A stretch of 47,716 bases of DNA from Candidatus Yanofskyibacteriota bacterium (GCA_943359335.1 CALRHC010000007.1:1-47716), one strand, 5' to 3'; shown: positions 16,579 through 24,711, counted from the stretch's first letter. Numbers and translations are program-made. The notes: generated by a model not told the origin, from the letters alone.

Positions 16579-16607
16579 AGTATAACAACGTGGGGGGGGG
16601 AAATGAA
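16579..16607 (-). promoter_or_regulatory. Candidate promoter with poly-G/C tract in its spacer
   Basis: On the minus strand, TATACT at 16584-16579. TTCATT (17-base spacing) or TTTTCA (19-base spacing) lies upstream, and nine consecutive C (G on plus, 16592-16600) fall between them. The -35 is a poor match; the tract is plain. Confidence 0.4.
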
Positions 16608-16637
16608 AAGAGCATCCCGTTTTTTCGGAATGCTCTT
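16608..16637 (-). terminator. Terminator of the flavoprotein gene
   Basis: AAGAGCATCCCG pairs with CGGAATGCTCTT with one C-A mismatch and a T6 loop. On the minus strand it ends in TTTTCATTT. Confidence 0.7.
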
Positions 16638-16641
16638 GCGG

Positions 16642-17322
16642 CTAACATCTTGGTTCTTTTACCTCGCCGTCATCGAATTCATGACCTGCCAACAACTGTG
16701 GCAAAATCACCAAGTTACGTGCGGCCAGCCGAAGGGTATTTTCGATCCATTCAAACTTATGTTCGCCTATCAACTTCATACCTATGCGAACCACGGGGCG
16801 CTCCAGTATGGAATGTTTGAATATCATTCCCCACGGTACACAAAACATTCCCATGTGGTTGAACGCCCAATTGACCTGCGACAATGCCATCGCCGCACCA
16901 TCGCCATCTTGCGAAGCGATGAGAGCAAATGCTTTGCCGGCCAAAGGTTCTTTACCGTATTTCTTCCAAATCAAGTCTTGGTTATTTTCGATCGCAGTCA
17001 TTTTTCCAATCAGTGTAGAAAGTAAGGTCGACGGCCCACCCCAATGTACTGGTGTAGCAATAGCCAAAGCATCAGCGTGGATTATTTTTTCCAGAACCTC
17101 ATGCGTATTATCTATGTACTGATGAATGCACGGGAAAGTACAAAGATTCGGCTTAGTAGAATAGCAACCTTCACAAGGAAGGATTCTTTTTTCACTAAGC
17201 CTTAAAAGCTCTACTTCCCCGCCGAAGGTTCTGGCGTGGTCCAACAACTTAACAAGAAGCTGTTCACTGCGACTACCCGATCCTCTGGGGCTAGCGCTAA
17301 TACCTAAAACCTTTATAGCCAT
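16642..17322 (-). CDS. NAD(P)H-dependent oxidoreductase / iron-sulfur flavoprotein family
   Basis: 226 residues from ATG 17322, chosen because GGAGG lies just before it and MAIKVLGISASPRGSGSR is the normal N-terminus; an upstream ATG at 17358 would add 12 unlikely residues. It has a flavodoxin-like fold with the FMN phosphate loop GISASPRGSGS and the second loop ATPVHWGGPS. The cysteines in LPCEGCYSTKPNLCTFPC resemble the Fe-S site of iron-sulfur flavoproteins but with unusual spacing (C-x2-C-x7-C-x3-C). It probably transfers electrons or detoxifies oxidants. It is visibly richer in G+C than its neighbours, with its own promoter, operator-like palindrome, Shine-Dalgarno and terminator, so it may be acquired. 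Confidence 0.85.
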   Translation of the reverse strand: MAIKVLGISASPRGSGSRSEQLLVKLLDHARTFGGEVELLRLSEKRILPCEGCYSTKPNLCTFPCIHQYIDNTHEVLEKIIHADALAIATPVHWGGPSTLLSTLIGKMTAIENNQDLIWKKYGKEPLAGKAFALIASQDGDGAAMALSQVNWAFNHMGMFCVPWGMIFKHSILERPVVRIGMKLIGEHKFEWIENTLRLAARNLVILPQLLAGHEFDDGEVKEPRC

Positions 17323-17350
17323 AATGCCTCCGAGATATTTTTTAAAAGGA

Positions 17351-17374
17351 AAGAACACTATTTCTAGTGTTCTT
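17351..17374 (-). promoter_or_regulatory. Operator-like palindrome at the flavoprotein transcription start (may double as terminator of the upstream gene)
   Basis: AAGAACACTA and TAGTGTTCTT, a perfect 10-bp inverted repeat with 4-base centre, directly adjoin the -10 box and cover the expected start point. On the minus strand TTTCCTTTT follows, so it could also end transcription of the saccharopine-dehydrogenase-like gene. Confidence 0.55.
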
Positions 17375-17402
17375 ATTATAACAAATAAATATAAATTGTC
17401 AA
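17375..17402 (-). promoter_or_regulatory. Promoter of the flavoprotein gene
   Basis: On the minus strand, perfect TTGACA (17402-17397), a 16-base spacer and perfect TATAAT (17380-17375). It begins just after the stop of the upstream gene. Confidence 0.8.
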
Positions 17403-17404
17403 GA

Positions 17405-18631
17405 TTACTTTTCCGTTTCTTTTTCCGATTTTTCTATATCTTCTTCTTTGTCTTTACCATTAATATTTAATTCCCCATTTGGACCGTTTATTTTTTTACC
17501 ATCTTCATAAACCCAAATTTTGTTTTTACCAAGTTCGGCAAAGAATGGTTCGGGTGGCACTATAAATTCTGGCGAGTATACACCCTTTTCTGTTATTTCG
17601 TTATTTAAAATCATTCTAGCTAAAATTGCGGCTGGAAAACCTGTATCTATGTTGCAAGTTGCTTTTTCCCAACCCGGCAATGTTCCAGCAGTAGAATCCA
17701 TTTCTACAGTTTTTGGTTTTCCATCTTTTGTGCCAAAAACTTTCAAAAACAAATTTTCTTTTTCGGTATAACCTTCAGGCACAGGAATTCGGCGTAAAAC
17801 TTCTATAGTAAAATCTAGCGGTCGAATATTTGTGCCATCTATCGCTATCGCCTCTTTGCTCATAAAACCTAAACCTATCAAAGCTTTTAAAGCTACATAA
17901 GAATGCGTAGGAAAACTAGAAAGCACAATAATATTTTTTATGCCCACATCTTTTAAATATTCATAAAAACTATGATGTTCGATATGCTTAGTATATTGAG
18001 TTTTTTGTTTACCAATAGTTTTATAGTAATAACTTATATCGCATTCAGCCGGTTGCTTTAAAACATATTCGCCATTTTCAAAAATTTTGGCCTGTTCGCT
18101 AAATTCATAAGCAATCGCATCTATAGAAAATGGTGTAACAAAGACCGGTTGGTTGGAATCCCATGCAAAACCCACGTGAACAGTTTCTATGGTATCGAAC
18201 TGTGGTTTTAAATAGCGAAGCATTATATTGGTAATACCTGGGGTAGAACCGATACCCGTTACAGCAATAACATTTTTTTCTTTAAAATCTTTATCTAGTT
18301 TTAACTGTTCGTAAAACATTGGCTCTTCCGAACCTAAATCCAAATAGTTCATGCCCAAATCCAAAGCCATTTTTGTAACCGCTAAATTAAAATCATCTAC
18401 CGCACAATTTATTAAAACAGTGGACCCGCTTTTTTTAACAACTCTTTTAGCGCGATCCATTTTACGCAAATCTACTAATGCAAAATCTGCCTTAGGGTGT
18501 TCGATCAATTCTTCTATGCCATAATCGTCGTTGGCACACAACAAAACGCTATGATCATTTTCTAATAAAAATTTAGAAACAATTCTCCCCTGCATTCCAT
18601 TTGCACCAACAACTACAAAATCGTATTTCAT
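17405..18631 (-). CDS. Saccharopine dehydrogenase-like NAD(P)-dependent enzyme
   Basis: 408 residues. N-terminal Rossmann motif VVVGANGMQGRIVSKFL (GxxGxxG type), then TVLINCAVDDFNLAV and GIGSTPGITNIMLRYL, typical of the saccharopine dehydrogenase / carboxynorspermidine synthase superfamily. The C-terminal catalytic domain follows, and a highly charged tail (KDKEEDIEKSEKETEK) ends it. Members act in lysine or polyamine metabolism. The nearby arginine-decarboxylase-like gene makes a polyamine role possible, but that is inference. No close Shine-Dalgarno is visible. Confidence 0.82.
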   Translation of the reverse strand: MKYDFVVVGANGMQGRIVSKFLLENDHSVLLCANDDYGIEELIEHPKADFALVDLRKMDRAKRVVKKSGSTVLINCAVDDFNLAVTKMALDLGMNYLDLGSEEPMFYEQLKLDKDFKEKNVIAVTGIGSTPGITNIMLRYLKPQFDTIETVHVGFAWDSNQPVFVTPFSIDAIAYEFSEQAKIFENGEYVLKQPAECDISYYYKTIGKQKTQYTKHIEHHSFYEYLKDVGIKNIIVLSSFPTHSYVALKALIGLGFMSKEAIAIDGTNIRPLDFTIEVLRRIPVPEGYTEKENLFLKVFGTKDGKPKTVEMDSTAGTLPGWEKATCNIDTGFPAAILARMILNNEITEKGVYSPEFIVPPEPFFAELGKNKIWVYEDGKKINGPNGELNINGKDKEEDIEKSEKETEK

Positions 18632-18698
18632 ATTAATTTTTGTTTAGCGAAAAATTTTATTGCTTTAATAATATACAAAAAAAAAAATATTGTAAACA

Positions 18699-18727
18699 AA
18701 AAAAGAGAATATCTTATTCTCTTTTTT
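18699..18727 (-). terminator. Terminator at the end of the pilus operon
   Basis: A perfect 13-bp stem (arms AAAAAAGAGAATA and TATTCTCTTTTTT) with a 3-base loop. The A/T ends give a T tract on either strand. It follows the HPF gene. Confidence 0.85.
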
Positions 18728-18748
18728 AAAAAACTTATAAAATAAAAA

Positions 18749-19129
18749 TTATTTTCTCCTAAATCTAGCTAGTGGCGAGACTCTTAATAATTTAGAAATG
18801 GACCTGGCACCACGGCGAAAAATTGTTTCTTTTTTTCCTTTAAACTTTAGCACTCCGCTTCTTAACTCGTCTCTAACTTCATCGAGTGCAGCCTGAACAC
18901 TAAAAGCCTCGGAGCGTGCACGTAATAAATTTTTTCCAATACCTATGTTGGCTTCCGCAAAAAAAATCTCTCCTTTATTATGATGAAAAGTACTCCTGCC
19001 AACCTCTACTCTCATTTCTGTTTCTCCAAAACCTTGAAACATCTTTTCCAAAGGCATTAAAGTTGAATTTATATACTCGTTTACCGAAGGTGTTAAAGAG
19101 AAATTTGTAGATTTTACTATTATTTTCAT
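18749..19129 (-). CDS. Ribosome hibernation promoting factor (short HPF / RaiA family)
   Basis: 126 residues in the short HPF/YfiA form: KIIVKSTNFSLTPSVNEYI at the start, EVGRSTFHHNKGEIFFAEANI and ARSEAFSVQAALDEVRDEL match the beta-alpha-beta-beta-beta-alpha fold. It binds the 30S subunit and blocks the tRNA/mRNA channel in resting cells. The basic tail (RRGARSISKLLRVSPLARFRRK) is longer than in E. coli YfiA. Its start overlaps the stop of the lamin-tail gene by 4 bases, which ties ribosome hibernation to the surface operon at the transcript level. Confidence 0.88.
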   Translation of the reverse strand: MKIIVKSTNFSLTPSVNEYINSTLMPLEKMFQGFGETEMRVEVGRSTFHHNKGEIFFAEANIGIGKNLLRARSEAFSVQAALDEVRDELRSGVLKFKGKKETIFRRGARSISKLLRVSPLARFRRK

Positions 19130-20667
19130 TGTTTTTTATTGATTAATCTTATATAAAGCAATCCGAACCCAAAGCCCAAAACCATAACCGACACTACCCA
19201 AAATAGTAACCCGCTAGGTAATTTACTCCAAAAAGAGTTTTCCTCTTCCTGTTTATTGCCTAATTCAGCATAATCTAAGCTCGAAGCCTCAACTTGATTA
19301 TAAAAACTCGCTAAATAATTTTTAGCAGGCAAACTCTCTGGCTTTTGCTTTACTAAATTTGGAACTACCTTCATATTTTCTAACAACGCCGCGCCCGAAG
19401 AAGTAACAATATTTATACCACCCGGAGTTACTTCTTTTGTCCAAAAAAATCCACTTGAGGTTCGGCTAGCTGAAAAACCACTTTGAACCTTATCAAAAAC
19501 AACCTCATCCATTGTTAAACCGTTCGGATATTTTATTTTAATTGATCCGGCAGAAACATCTAAACCAGAAACTGCCTGCGAAACCACAAAATATCCCCCC
19601 GTAGCGACAATAGAAAATGGCGGCAAAATAAAATTCTTTTTTCCGCTTTCTAAAATCCATCCTCCGATATCGATCGTTGATTTATTTGGATTAAATATTT
19701 CTATCCAAGAAGAAGTTGAAGAAGATTGTCCAACAAAAATTTCGTTTATTAAGACTTTACCACCAAAAATAGAAACTCTTATCTGATCCAGAGACACTTC
19801 GGAACCATTGGAAACTTCTAGTGTAACAAGATATGTTCCAGAAAATTGGTAACCATATTCTATATTTATTCCCTCTTTTACAGCACCATCACCCAAATAC
19901 CATTTATAAGAATTAGCGCCCTCCGATTTTGAAGCATCAAATTTTATTTTTTGATTAACCTCGGCCACAACATCTTGCCCAGCATCTGCTTTAAGCAAAA
20001 TAATTGGTGTAGAAGTTCCCATAGAAACTCCGGACCCACTTTCGCCAGAACCAACAGTTTGATTCTCGATTACAGATGATGATGCAGTACCCGAAGCAAC
20101 AGATGAATTTTGCGCTTTAGGTGTACCAACTATATTTCCACCCTGAGCATCTTTACCATTTATAGTTACACCATTGTTTGTTTGCCATGTTCCATCTGCT
20201 TTTCTTTCCATACTAGCTTTTGAAGCGCTATCTCCTGCAGGCCAACCAGAAGACGCATCTATATAATCTACAACCAAACCCCCAGAATCTTTCAAAACCA
20301 AATTTTCACCACTATTATTTAAACCACTGCCAACAAAAGACCCAAAAACATCGGCTAAAATATCGCTAATACTATTATCATCTGTGCGTTCAATTAAATA
20401 ATAACCACCAACTGCAATTGTTCCGGAGAGATTAAGAATCAGTGTAGAACCACCTGCTTCATATAAACCCCAACCTGTTAAATCAACGATACCTGATGAA
20501 GAATTATAAAGCTCTATCCATTCATCGGCACTATTAGCCGAAGTACCCGTCCATGCAATTTCGTTTATTAAAACAGAATCGGCTCCGAAAGCGATCGGAG
20601 CCGATAGTGAAAACAAAAACATAACAATTATTGTATAAAATATATGTATTTTTAATGGAGATCTCAT
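19126..20667 (-). CDS. Anchored surface protein with two lamin-tail domains and a PKD domain
   Basis: 513 residues: signal peptide (about 1-28, ending SAPIAFGA), first LTD domain (about 30-185, VLINEIAWTGTSANSADEWI), Ser/Gly-rich linker, PKD-type Ig domain (about 225-300, KADAGQDVVAEVNQ and YGYQFSGTYLVTLEV), second LTD domain (about 300-420, VLINEIFVGQSSSTSSWIEI), stalk, and a C-terminal membrane helix (about 485-508) with a short basic tail. LTD/PKD proteins are typical of the CPR cell surface. It overlaps its neighbours by 4 bases on both sides, so it is made together with the pilus machinery. Confidence 0.88.
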   Translation of the reverse strand: MRSPLKIHIFYTIIVMFLFSLSAPIAFGADSVLINEIAWTGTSANSADEWIELYNSSSGIVDLTGWGLYEAGGSTLILNLSGTIAVGGYYLIERTDDNSISDILADVFGSFVGSGLNNSGENLVLKDSGGLVVDYIDASSGWPAGDSASKASMERKADGTWQTNNGVTINGKDAQGGNIVGTPKAQNSSVASGTASSSVIENQTVGSGESGSGVSMGTSTPIILLKADAGQDVVAEVNQKIKFDASKSEGANSYKWYLGDGAVKEGINIEYGYQFSGTYLVTLEVSNGSEVSLDQIRVSIFGGKVLINEIFVGQSSSTSSWIEIFNPNKSTIDIGGWILESGKKNFILPPFSIVATGGYFVVSQAVSGLDVSAGSIKIKYPNGLTMDEVVFDKVQSGFSASRTSSGFFWTKEVTPGGINIVTSSGAALLENMKVVPNLVKQKPESLPAKNYLASFYNQVEASSLDYAELGNKQEEENSFWSKLPSGLLFWVVSVMVLGFGFGLLYIRLINKKQ

Positions 20668-20933
20668 CTAAAAATATCTCTTATGTTTACTTGGTTTCTA
20701 TTTAATTCGTCTAACCTATTAGAACGAAAATCTAAATCTTTAACCACAATTTCTAGTAAAGTCTGCTTTATGCTTGTTGGAGATGATGTAGAATCGGATG
20801 CTTCGGTTATGGTTTGCCAAGCATAAAAATAAAAAATTAACCCAACTATAAAAGCTACAATCAAAGAAAGTGCAAAAACTATTCTAAGACCTTTTTTCTC
20901 TATAAAACTTGCAATTATTAAATCTTTATTCAT
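20664..20933 (-). CDS. Small single-span membrane protein of the pilus operon
   Basis: 89 residues with one membrane helix (about 17-36, IVFALSLIVAFIVGLIFYF) and a short extracytoplasmic tail (LLEIVVKDLDFRSNRLDELN). It overlaps the PilO-like and LTD genes by 4 bases each. By position it resembles the small partner (PilP-like position) of the PilMNO inner-membrane complex, but I see no sequence match to PilP. Confidence 0.75.
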   Translation of the reverse strand: MNKDLIIASFIEKKGLRIVFALSLIVAFIVGLIFYFYAWQTITEASDSTSSPTSIKQTLLEIVVKDLDFRSNRLDELNRNQVNIRDIFR

Positions 20934-21439
20934 GGTAATTGGATTTGAATATCTAAAGCTGTTCTTACACGCTCAGAATCGGAAGATTTACTAATAATAA
21001 TATTTGTTGAACGCACCAAGTATGGAGAATTTTCTATTTGAGCCAAAAAATTAACCGTAGCAGAATAAGAACCTTCTAAATTTATTTTTAGATTCTGAAC
21101 ATTATTTCCTTCCGAAATATTAGATAAATTTACTAAATTACCAGTATTTCTTGCGCTAGACTCAACAAAATCGATAAATTCAACAAACCTATCTTTGCCT
21201 ACAAAAGAGCTTTCGAGTTTTTGACTTAATACTTCCAAACCATCTCTGTCTCTATTAACCTGAAGAGTGTTTGCTCTTTTACCTGCTAAAACATTGTATT
21301 CGTTGTTTTTTTGCAAAAATTCTGCTTTGGTATTGGCAACCATAAATAAAAAAACAAATATTAAAACGAACGAAACCAGTATAACGCTAGTAACCACCCA
21401 AAAAGATTTAACAAATTCTAACAGGATTTTTTTGTCCAT
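20930..21439 (-). CDS. pilO: PilO-like pilus assembly protein
   Basis: 169 residues: one N-terminal membrane helix (about 13-33), a short coiled coil (residues 38-75, KAEFLQKNNEYNVLAGKR), then a small alpha/beta domain (NLKINLEGSYSATVNFLAQI, a PilO-type ferredoxin-like pattern). It joins PilM and PilN in the inner-membrane platform of the type IV pilus. The assignment rests on architecture and gene order M-N-O; the sequence itself is divergent. Confidence 0.78.
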   Translation of the reverse strand: MDKKILLEFVKSFWVVTSVILVSFVLIFVFLFMVANTKAEFLQKNNEYNVLAGKRANTLQVNRDRDGLEVLSQKLESSFVGKDRFVEFIDFVESSARNTGNLVNLSNISEGNNVQNLKINLEGSYSATVNFLAQIENSPYLVRSTNIIISKSSDSERVRTALDIQIQLP

Positions 21440-21969
21440 TATTTAAAATAAAAAGATAAAACAAACGAAGGATTATTTTTCTGTAAATAATTAGTTAAAG
21501 GTGAATCCATCTTTTCAAAATATTCTGCTTTTTTAATTTTGTTTTCTATATAAACGATATCGTCTCTTGTTGCAGCTTGACCCGATAAAATTATTTTCTT
21601 AGACATTACATCAATATTTAAACCAGTTAATTTTACTGGCGATGGAACCATACTAGAAACTTTCATTAAAATATCGTTCATACTAACACTTTCGTCTCTA
21701 AATACTTGATATTTAGAGAGCTGCAAATTTAATTTTTTAATTTCATCTTCTAAGCTTCTAGCTTGATCCGCTTCCTCTGTTGTGGCTTCTATATTTATAC
21801 TCTGACTTAATTCGCGTAACTGAATTTTAAGAAAAACCAATGTGTTTAATACAAATATTGCTCCGCCAAAAAAAATAATAGCTATAACAAAAACAAAAGT
21901 GTGCAATTGCTTTTTTAAAAGCATTTTATATACAATGTCTTTTTCTTGTGGAGGAAGTAAGTTAACCAT
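21439..21969 (-). CDS. pilN: PilN-like pilus assembly protein
   Basis: 176 residues: a short cytoplasmic N-terminus starting MVNLLPPQEKDIVYKM, the PilN segment that docks in PilM (normally INLLPxR), a membrane helix (about 25-46), coiled coil (50-85) and a C-terminal domain with VKLTGLNIDVMSKKIILSG. It shares single bases with the pilM and pilO genes on each side. Confidence 0.85.
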   Translation of the reverse strand: MVNLLPPQEKDIVYKMLLKKQLHTFVFVIAIIFFGGAIFVLNTLVFLKIQLRELSQSINIEATTEEADQARSLEDEIKKLNLQLSKYQVFRDESVSMNDILMKVSSMVPSPVKLTGLNIDVMSKKIILSGQAATRDDIVYIENKIKKAEYFEKMDSPLTNYLQKNNPSFVLSFYFK

Positions 21970-23054
21970 TATTTTATTTCTTCAAAATTCCTTAAAGCAA
22001 GTCCGATAGCCGATGTATAAGGTAAAGATTCTTCTAAAGATAATTTTACTTTAGAATGCGGATTAATATGGATTCTAGAAATTGGGTTAGCTAAAACAAC
22101 ATTAAGGCCAACCTCTTGATTTAACCAATCAGCTATGCCCCATAAACAAGCGCCACCTCCGGTTAAAACTATTTTAGAAATCTTTTTAGCACCTTCGGAA
22201 AGATAATGACTAGAAGGATGTGTTTCAAAAAAAGTAAGGTAATTCTGTATCTGATCTTTTAAAGCTTCTAAGCTTGGGCGCAATGCCTGCAATAATTCTC
22301 TACCCTTTTCTTGGTTTTTATCTAAACCAACCATTCTTTTCATAAACTCAGCTTCTTTTAGATTTACTGGGAAGTGTTCGGAAAGAGTTCTACTAAATTG
22401 ATTACCAGCTACAGTATTAGAAGAAGTAAACTTTAAAATACCCTCGGAAACTATCATGAACCTTGTTTGAGTTGACCCTATATCTAAAACTAAAACGGAA
22501 TCCCTACCTTCGTTCCTAGAAAACAGGGCTCTTTCAGCAGCTACAGACTCTAATTCTAGAGCTAAAGCAACATATCCGTTCTTTTTAAAAAAATCTGCAT
22601 ATGAGTCGGAGATTTTCTTGGGAACAGCTTGCACCATAATATCGTAATGCCCTGCCTCTGTATTTATATTCAAAATTTCATGACCATAATAAATTTCATC
22701 TAAAGCCAAAGGTAAATTAGATTCGACTTCGAACTTAAGAGCACTTTCAAGCTCTTTGCCTTTTAAGGCTATAGGCAACTCCACAACCCTTAAAAAAGCT
22801 TTCTCTTCTGGCAGAGAAACAACTAAATATTTTGTCTTTGGAAAATTACTTTTTTCACTAGCTATAAGTGTATTTAAAACTTCTAAAAAGGCGCCTTCAT
22901 TTTTAATTTCTCCATCAACAAAAGCGCCTTCTGGTAAATAGCCTTTTCCAAAAGCAACCAAATCAAAAAGACCTTTATCGCCCTTTTTTAAAGCAACGGC
23001 TTTTATAGAATTTTCAGAAATATCTAAACCAATAGATGGCGGAAAAAACTGCAT
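21969..23054 (-). CDS. pilM: PilM, actin-like pilus assembly ATPase
   Basis: 361 residues with an actin/FtsA-like fold: SIGLDISENSIKAVAL (phosphate 1), VLVLDIGSTQTRFMIV (phosphate 2) and KIVLTGGGACLWGI (adenosine) motifs are all visible. PilM is cytoplasmic and binds the N-terminus of PilN. The gene is preceded by an inverted-repeat element (23086-23187) that separates it from the pseudopilin genes. Confidence 0.92.
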   Translation of the reverse strand: MQFFPPSIGLDISENSIKAVALKKGDKGLFDLVAFGKGYLPEGAFVDGEIKNEGAFLEVLNTLIASEKSNFPKTKYLVVSLPEEKAFLRVVELPIALKGKELESALKFEVESNLPLALDEIYYGHEILNINTEAGHYDIMVQAVPKKISDSYADFFKKNGYVALALELESVAAERALFSRNEGRDSVLVLDIGSTQTRFMIVSEGILKFTSSNTVAGNQFSRTLSEHFPVNLKEAEFMKRMVGLDKNQEKGRELLQALRPSLEALKDQIQNYLTFFETHPSSHYLSEGAKKISKIVLTGGGACLWGIADWLNQEVGLNVVLANPISRIHINPHSKVKLSLEESLPYTSAIGLALRNFEEIK

Positions 23055-23085
23055 GAGTATATAAAATTATAATTAAGTAAATTAT

Positions 23086-23187
23086 ACCCCGTTAGAAGCT
23101 TATTTGAAAACTACTCCAAACGGGATAAGCAAAACAACTAATATAATGTATATCGAAAATTATTATAAACTATGCTTCTAACGGGGT
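23086..23187. repeat. Inverted-repeat element, copy 2 (terminal repeats ACCCCGTTAGAAGC)
   Basis: Perfect 14-bp terminal inverted repeats at 23086-23099 and 23174-23187. The AT-rich centre contains AATGTATA at 23145-23152, 21 bases before the right repeat, the same layout as in copy 1 (10191-10310). The remaining interior is not similar to copy 1. Confidence 0.85.
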
Positions 23188-23209
23188 TATATCATAAACA
23201 TTGATTTTA

Positions 23210-23638
23210 TTACTGTGTATCCTGCCATCTTTTAATTTTAGAAGACGGGCCAGCGCCATCAATACGTAAAGTACCGTTACCAAAATACTTATTTCCAACT
23301 TGTGAAGAAAAAAGATAATCTCTAACAGAATTTTCAACTAATAAAGACGAACTTAAAGTTGAATCTGCTACTTCTAAACTTTCCCCATTAGTTATATCTG
23401 CTAAATCTGTGTCACGATTACGCCTTAACGCATCTTCGATAAAAGATTCGATTGCATAAATATTCTTAAATTCTATTATACTAGTTCTTGTTAAAAAAAC
23501 CCCTTTTAAAACTAGTATTGAGAAAACAGAAAATAAAGTACCTAAAACAACCATCATTACCAAAAAAGAAAACATAGCGGCATAACCACTTGGATCTTGA
23601 AACTTGAAGCTTGGAACTTGGAACTTTTTTAATTTCAT
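23210..23638 (-). CDS. PilX/PilV-like minor pseudopilin component
   Basis: 142 residues: a basic N-terminal segment, a GYAAMFSFLVMMVVLGTLFSVFSIL membrane helix (about 18-42) and a periplasmic domain with an RTSIIEFKNIYAIESFIEDALRR helix as in PilX-type proteins. No clear prepilin cleavage site with Glu+5. The first 15 or so residues (KLKKFQVPSFKFQDPS) are encoded by a 7-base-period array (23593-23627), so the true start or leader may be altered. By position it is part of the pilus tip or initiation complex. Confidence 0.72.
   Translation of the reverse strand: MKLKKFQVPSFKFQDPSGYAAMFSFLVMMVVLGTLFSVFSILVLKGVFLTRTSIIEFKNIYAIESFIEDALRRNRDTDLADITNGESLEVADSTLSSSLLVENSVRDYLFSSQVGNKYFGNGTLRIDGAGPSSKIKRWQDTQ
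23593..23627. repeat. 7-bp-period array encoding the N-terminus of the PilX-like protein (5 units)
   Basis: Five exact 7-mers of form NANCTTG/GAACTTT. The sense strand reads CAAG plus three variable bases. Confidence 0.85.
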
Positions 23639-23665
23639 AAGAATTTAAAGATATAAGATACGAAA

Positions 23666-24232
23666 TCATTGTACATACCCTCCCCTAAGCATAGTAAACG
23701 TGGTTAAAGAAAAAACCTCTTCTGGTTTTGCTTTGCTTTTAAGTTCCAAATAGAAACGAATCCCCTCCAAGCCCGCCCGTGGAGTTACACGAACAAATTT
23801 AAACTTTGTTACTTCTATATTATCCGAAGTTAAAACTAAAGGTGTTTCCCCTTCGCGTTGGAACATTACTCTGCCACCAGAAAGATAAATAGTAGCCTCA
23901 CCAACATAGTTACTTCCAAATTGAAAAGGTGTCGACAAAACCAAAGACCCTAAATCATTAGATAAAACAGAATCCGAAATATCTATACTGTTTGCATTTT
24001 TAGTTTCTCTAAAAAAGAAACCAAAAACCTGATGTCCCGAAGAAGCAAGTTCATCTCTGATACTAGAAGTTTTATAGTTATCCATCGTCCCCATCATTAA
24101 ACTCGAAATAGCTATAAGCAAGATACCTAATACACCTACATATAAAATAACTTCTATTAAGGTGAAGCCAAAAAATCTTGAATCCTGAAACTTTAAATTT
24201 GGAACTTTTTTGTGATCTAAAAATTTAGGCAT
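23666..24232 (-). CDS. Type IV pseudopilin (prepilin-type N-terminus)
   Basis: 188 residues. Class III-type signal: a basic leader, then FFG|FTLIEVILYVGVLGILLI with Gly-1 and Glu+5 for prepilin peptidase, followed by the conserved hydrophobic helix and a globular domain (PilW/GspJ-like length, RDELASSGHQVFGFFFRET). The leader (22-23 residues) is longer than usual (6-8), and its second half is encoded by a 7-base-period array. The stop and start of adjacent genes share a base at 24232. Confidence 0.85.
   Translation of the reverse strand: MPKFLDHKKVPNLKFQDSRFFGFTLIEVILYVGVLGILLIAISSLMMGTMDNYKTSSIRDELASSGHQVFGFFFRETKNANSIDISDSVLSNDLGSLVLSTPFQFGSNYVGEATIYLSGGRVMFQREGETPLVLTSDNIEVTKFKFVRVTPRAGLEGIRFYLELKSKAKPEEVFSLTTFTMLRGGYVQ
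24174..24208. repeat. 7-bp-period array encoding a pseudopilin leader (5 units)
   Basis: Five exact 7-mers (for example AATCTTG, AAACTTT), immediately before the codons of the FFG|FTL cleavage site. They encode the VPNLKFQDS part of the leader. Confidence 0.85.
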
Positions 24233-24705
24233 TAGAAATTTGCGAGATAGGTTGTTAATTTTATATTTTTATCTCGACCCCTATCATTCCAACTAACCAC
24301 AGCTTCAATTTTTAAAGTATTATTATCTACCGAGCCTCCAGAATTTATAATTTTACCCGTAGATGAATCACGAAAAACAGAATAAACAATAAAGCTTCTA
24401 GAAAATATATTTTGTATTTTATTAGATTCAGAATTTTCTATGCTCCAATCATTTTGACCTTCGGAAAAAGATAAATAGTAAGGAGTGCTAACAGTTAAAT
24501 TACTTAAATTGTTCCAATTTTTATCTCTTAGTACCCTAACTGCTTCTAAAGTTTCTACCGCAATAGCGTTTGCCCTAACACTTAGGCTCTCTGACGAGAT
24601 GCTATGAGAAAAAGCTAAATTAAGTTGAACCAAAGAAACTACAACAATTCCAATTAACCCTAAAACCACGATCGCCTCAATTAAAGTTACGCCTTTATTA
24701 TTCAT
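24232..24705 (-). CDS. Type IV pseudopilin (prepilin-type N-terminus)
   Basis: 157 residues with a short classical leader MNNKG|VTLIEAIVVLGLIGIVVV (Gly-1, Glu+5) and a small C-terminal domain (PilV/GspI-like size). It is the only one of the four pseudopilin-like genes here without a 7-base array at its 5' end, which gives a natural comparison for leader length. Confidence 0.88.
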   Translation of the reverse strand: MNNKGVTLIEAIVVLGLIGIVVVSLVQLNLAFSHSISSESLSVRANAIAVETLEAVRVLRDKNWNNLSNLTVSTPYYLSFSEGQNDWSIENSESNKIQNIFSRSFIVYSVFRDSSTGKIINSGGSVDNNTLKIEAVVSWNDRGRDKNIKLTTYLANF

Positions 24706-24711
24706 ACTATT

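Noticed and set aside
17323-17358. Upstream ATG of the flavoprotein gene.
   Set aside because: It lies before the Shine-Dalgarno and at the operator palindrome; the flavodoxin fold begins at the internal ATG.
11162-18631. A complete polyamine pathway from the arginine-decarboxylase-like and saccharopine-dehydrogenase-like genes.
   Set aside because: The genes are in different transcripts and no other pathway gene is present, so the link is not supported beyond family resemblance.
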